Assembly (NCBI GenBank): GCA_037962975.1
Contig: CM075675.1
Span: forward strand, 41,648,501-41,712,500
DNA: 64,000 nt
Direction of reading: 5' to 3'
Origin: Clitoria ternatea
Taxonomy: Eukaryota > Streptophyta > Magnoliopsida > Fabales > Fabaceae
Shown: positions 61,801 through 64,000 of the stretch, in pieces
How positions within the stretch are numbered: position 1 is the first letter of the stretch
How the letters are laid out: each line of letters opens with the position of its first letter
Translations under genes and position numbers: made by a program
The notes under the pieces: generated by a model
Databases searched by the model: none
The model's input: only the letters and a program-made list of their open reading frames with translations
What the model was told of the DNA's origin: nothing

Positions 61801-62188
61801 AAGTATAGTACAAACCGGAGGAAAATGAAGACAATTTTTCCAATATACATTTCTTATCAGAAATTAACTTTGTGATGTAAAGATATTCATCTTTTCCTTC
61901 ATTTGTGGTCTCGATATGATATCTATTTCTGCGGATATCCTTAAAACTCAACAAATTTCTTTGAGACTTCTTAGAATATAATGCACTTTCAATGTGCAAT
62001 TTTGTTCCTCCAGGTAACAAAATACTGGCTCTGCCAGAGCCCTTAATTATATTTATACTACCATATATAGTATTAACATTGACTTCTTCTTTAAGTATAT
62101 GGTAAAAATATTTCTCATTCTTAAGAATAGTATGAGTTGTTGCACTGTCTACGAGACATATATCTTCGTCATTCACATAAGCATTCAT
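58804..62188 (-). pseudogene. Decayed Ty1/copia pol (third element)
   Basis: Minus-strand pieces in the order expected for copia. 62188-61367 is protease and the GAG-pre-integrase region, with CLVDSATTHTIL and an H-H-C-C zinc site ending in CVACSQGK, then the start of the integrase core (GDIYGPIHP, DASTRW). 61295-60864 is the rest of integrase with FGSAAYVP. 59926-59555 is reverse transcriptase with YVDD (IYVDDLNIIG). 59488-59294 has an ALMYLASHTRPDI region, and 59262-58804 is RNase H with ENLADIFTKSL. Breaks include a frameshift near a T-run at about 61365 and a 49-bp tandem duplication at 59892-59989. The 3' LTR follows at 58684. Confidence 0.88.
59892..59989 (-). repeat. 49-bp tandem duplication in the copia reverse transcriptase
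   Basis: 59892-59940 and 59941-59989 are the same 49 bases (GCTTCAGGCAAATTAAATCC and onward) with two differences. As 49 is not a multiple of three, it shifts the reverse-transcriptase frame. Confidence 0.9.
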
Positions 62189-62315
62189 TCTTTATTAAAT
62201 AATAATAGATAAATCATGAGTGAAAATATAATTAACAACAATAAATTTTCAATATAAAATGTTATTGATAGAAAGTTCAAAATAAATTATATGAAACATA
62301 AAATAATTTATTTAG
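62189..62315 (-). other. AT-rich gap between copia gag stop and pol start
   Basis: The gag frame stops at 62316 and pol opens with an ATG at 62188. The AT-rich interval could be an intron-like or spacer region, or simply decay. Confidence 0.4.
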
Positions 62316-62745
62316 GGGCACTCCCCTTTCCAACCAAGTGGTCAATCTTTTCTTTAGGAAGAGTAAGAAAATCATAAACATCAAAGTGAGTATAAACATC
62401 ATCTATACCAGTAAAATTTGTTTCTATTGTTGTTCCTTTATTCTTAAGGGATTTTTGGTATAGATCAATCAGATGTTTTGGTGTATGACAAAACCGAGAC
62501 CAATGGCCTTGGCTATCACAACGATAGCAAATATTTTCAGTTTGTTCATTACTTTAAACATCTTTTCCTTTTTCCATATGTTCTTCATTTTTTTATACAA
62601 ATGATAATTTATTATCATTTCGACCACGACCATGAGTATAATGATCATGTGTTACTATATTCACTTTTAGGAATGAAGCATTTTTAGTTGGACGGGACTC
62701 ATAATTTATTATATTTTTTTCAGCCACAAGGAGACAAGTATAAAT
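62316..62745 (-). pseudogene. C-terminal part of copia gag, 5'-truncated
   Basis: The minus strand has a CCHC zinc knuckle, CYRCDSQGHWSRFC (CX2CX4HX4C), near 62531-62490, followed by TPKHLIDLYQKSLK and a stop after VGKGSAPK at 62316. Upstream, a GRGRND-like glycine/arginine patch and an ESRPTKNASF-like piece are seen with in-frame stops. Homology ends near 62745, so the N-terminal gag and 5' LTR are missing. Confidence 0.75.
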
Positions 62746-62788
62746 AAAATTTTACATAAGGAACCCGGTAATAAAAATTTAAAATTTT

Positions 62789-62964
62789 TATAAAATATTA
62801 TTCAAATATTAGTGGCCTAGTGGTAGAGTAATAACTTATCATGTTATAAGTCTTGTCTTGGGTTCAAATCCCTATATTATTTATTAACTTCATTATTTAT
62901 ATAAAATATATTATATTATTTATTAACTAATTATGAGGTACATTAATATAAAATATTATTTAAA
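62789..62964 (+). mobile_element. Possible tRNA-derived SINE
   Basis: An A-box-like TGGCCTAGTGGTAGAG at 62813-62828 and a B-box GGGTTCAAATCCC at about 62860-62872 have tRNA-like spacing. An 18-bp direct repeat with one mismatch (TATAAAATATTATTCAAA at 62789-62806 and TATAAAATATTATTTAAA at 62947-62964) brackets a 140-bp insert. The flanks are very AT-rich, so the repeat could be chance. The sequence downstream of the B box does not complete a tRNA acceptor stem. Confidence 0.45.
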
Positions 62965-63647
62965 GGTAATGCAATTAAAATAAAAGTGTAGGTATAGGTA
63001 GTGCAAAATAATTGTGCAGTCAGGCAAAATAATTATGCAAGCATAATCAGGTGTAATCACTTTAGTGAAACCTCTCACACTAATCTTAAATATTGTCAAA
63101 AGATATTCATTTCAGTGTTTTTACTATTTTTTTTAAATAGTCGTTATATTAAAACAAGCACTGAATTGGTATTTTAAAATCTTAATAACTAAAGGGTATG
63201 ACTCATATTTAGCAAATGATTTGTATAATTTTAAGAACTAATTAATTTGTGAGCTTTCTTAAAGAAGAAAAAAAATGATGGATCATTATCATCCATTGAT
63301 TAACAATTAATTTGCCTTATATTAGAATAAAACTACCAAGCTATCAAATTCGTTTACTTTAAATTCATAAAGTGATAGGTAGTGCAATCAATCAAAATTT
63401 AATATATATACCTGTGAATTCATAGTGCAATCAATTAAAAAAAATGCAATGGAAATAATATAATAATAATATATAACGTGCCCAATAACAATCAGTAAGC
63501 AAAATTAATAAATGATTTATTTATTTATGATGATTATTATTATTATTTTAAATTGTTATAGTTCTTCAGGAACTATCAATAAATATTTTCAAGAATTCTA
63601 AATTATTTGACTATTAATTTTTATATATCCTGCAGGGATATTTATGA
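62965..63647. other. Gene-free AT-rich stretch
   Basis: No gene or clear repeat was seen. Confidence 0.4.
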
Positions 63648-64000
63648 ATAAGTGTCACGTCCTACGTCAATTTACCTTTATTTATATCCATTTAATAAAT
63701 TTTCACAATAAATTTTTCGCATTTAATAAAATTTATTTATTTCTCATTTCAAAATAATATTTATTTTCACTAAACATACTCAAAATAATAATTATATAGT
63801 TTGACAAAACCTTAGAATTCCCTTGATTTTAGAAAAGACTCAAAAATATGAAACAGGGGCCTGACGCTGCGCGCCATTCCCACGCGTAGCGTCAGCCCTC
63901 TGCTGCGCACCTCACGCTACGCGCCAGCCTCACGCGTAGCGTGGGCATGACAGTGACAGCACCTGATGCTGTTACACATTTAAGCCATTTTACTAACTTC
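63648..64000 (+). repeat. Possible start of an LTR, cut by the window edge
   Basis: From 63648 the sequence reads TGTCACGTCCTACGTC, a typical start for LTRs of chromovirus-like gypsy elements. At 63858-63950 there is a GC-rich patch with several CACGCGTAGCGT / ACGCTACGCG motifs in both orientations, very unlike the AT-rich surroundings. No coding sequence is visible before the edge. Confidence 0.35.

Noticed and set aside
62811..62885. A functional tRNA gene
   Set aside because: The A and B boxes are present, but the 5' and 3' ends do not pair into an acceptor stem.

Overview
The window looks like a stretch of a plant nuclear genome, a eudicot and perhaps a legume (the legume guess rests only on general resemblance). 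It is AT-rich, intron-bearing and crowded with LTR retrotransposons. One cellular gene is complete: a trehalose-6-phosphate phosphatase (TPP) on the minus strand, with eleven coding exons between 11400 and 9050 and a probable 5' UTR intron reaching to about 13055. Nearly everything else is a mobile element, a decayed element or AT-rich intergenic DNA.

Layout. 1-2594: decayed Ty1/copia element (minus). 3658-4381: 724-bp non-autonomous hAT-like element with an 8-bp target duplication. 4501-4773: SINE-like insertion with a perfect 17-bp target duplication. 5100-6990: second decayed Ty1/copia element (minus). 9050-13300: TPP. 14535-16905: probable 2.4-kb solo LTR with a 5-bp target duplication. 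17275-23199: complete non-autonomous Ty3/gypsy element (minus), with 965-bp LTRs, a broken gag and four tandem-repeat blocks in place of pol. 23820-24040: two-exon gene fragment. 24844-27010: LTR-like segment and a gypsy reverse-transcriptase relic. 27576-30368: 5'-truncated LINE (+). 30379-39284: about 9 kb without a convincing gene. 39290-55564: 16.3-kb Ty3/gypsy element of the Tat type (+). 58501-62745: third Ty1/copia element (minus), followed by a second possible SINE. 63648-end: possible start of another LTR.

The centrepiece is the 16.3-kb element. Its 736-bp LTRs differ at one base by eye, and it has a perfect 5-bp target duplication. Its gag-pol frame encodes gag, protease, reverse transcriptase, two RNase H domains and integrase, and is interrupted by one stop codon inside integrase. 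Between pol and the 3' LTR it carries two paralogous antisense genes. Each has two exons joined by an 82-88 bp GT-AG intron at the same place, and each lies next to an array of repeats whose units contain a palindrome (6-bp arms, 7-base spacer).

The 5.9-kb element shares the primer-binding site, polypurine tract, gag, LTR-terminal palindrome and palindromic repeats of the large element, but its LTR body differs. It therefore looks like a parasite of the same mobilisation machinery. No CRISPR array, rRNA or ordinary tRNA gene was seen.
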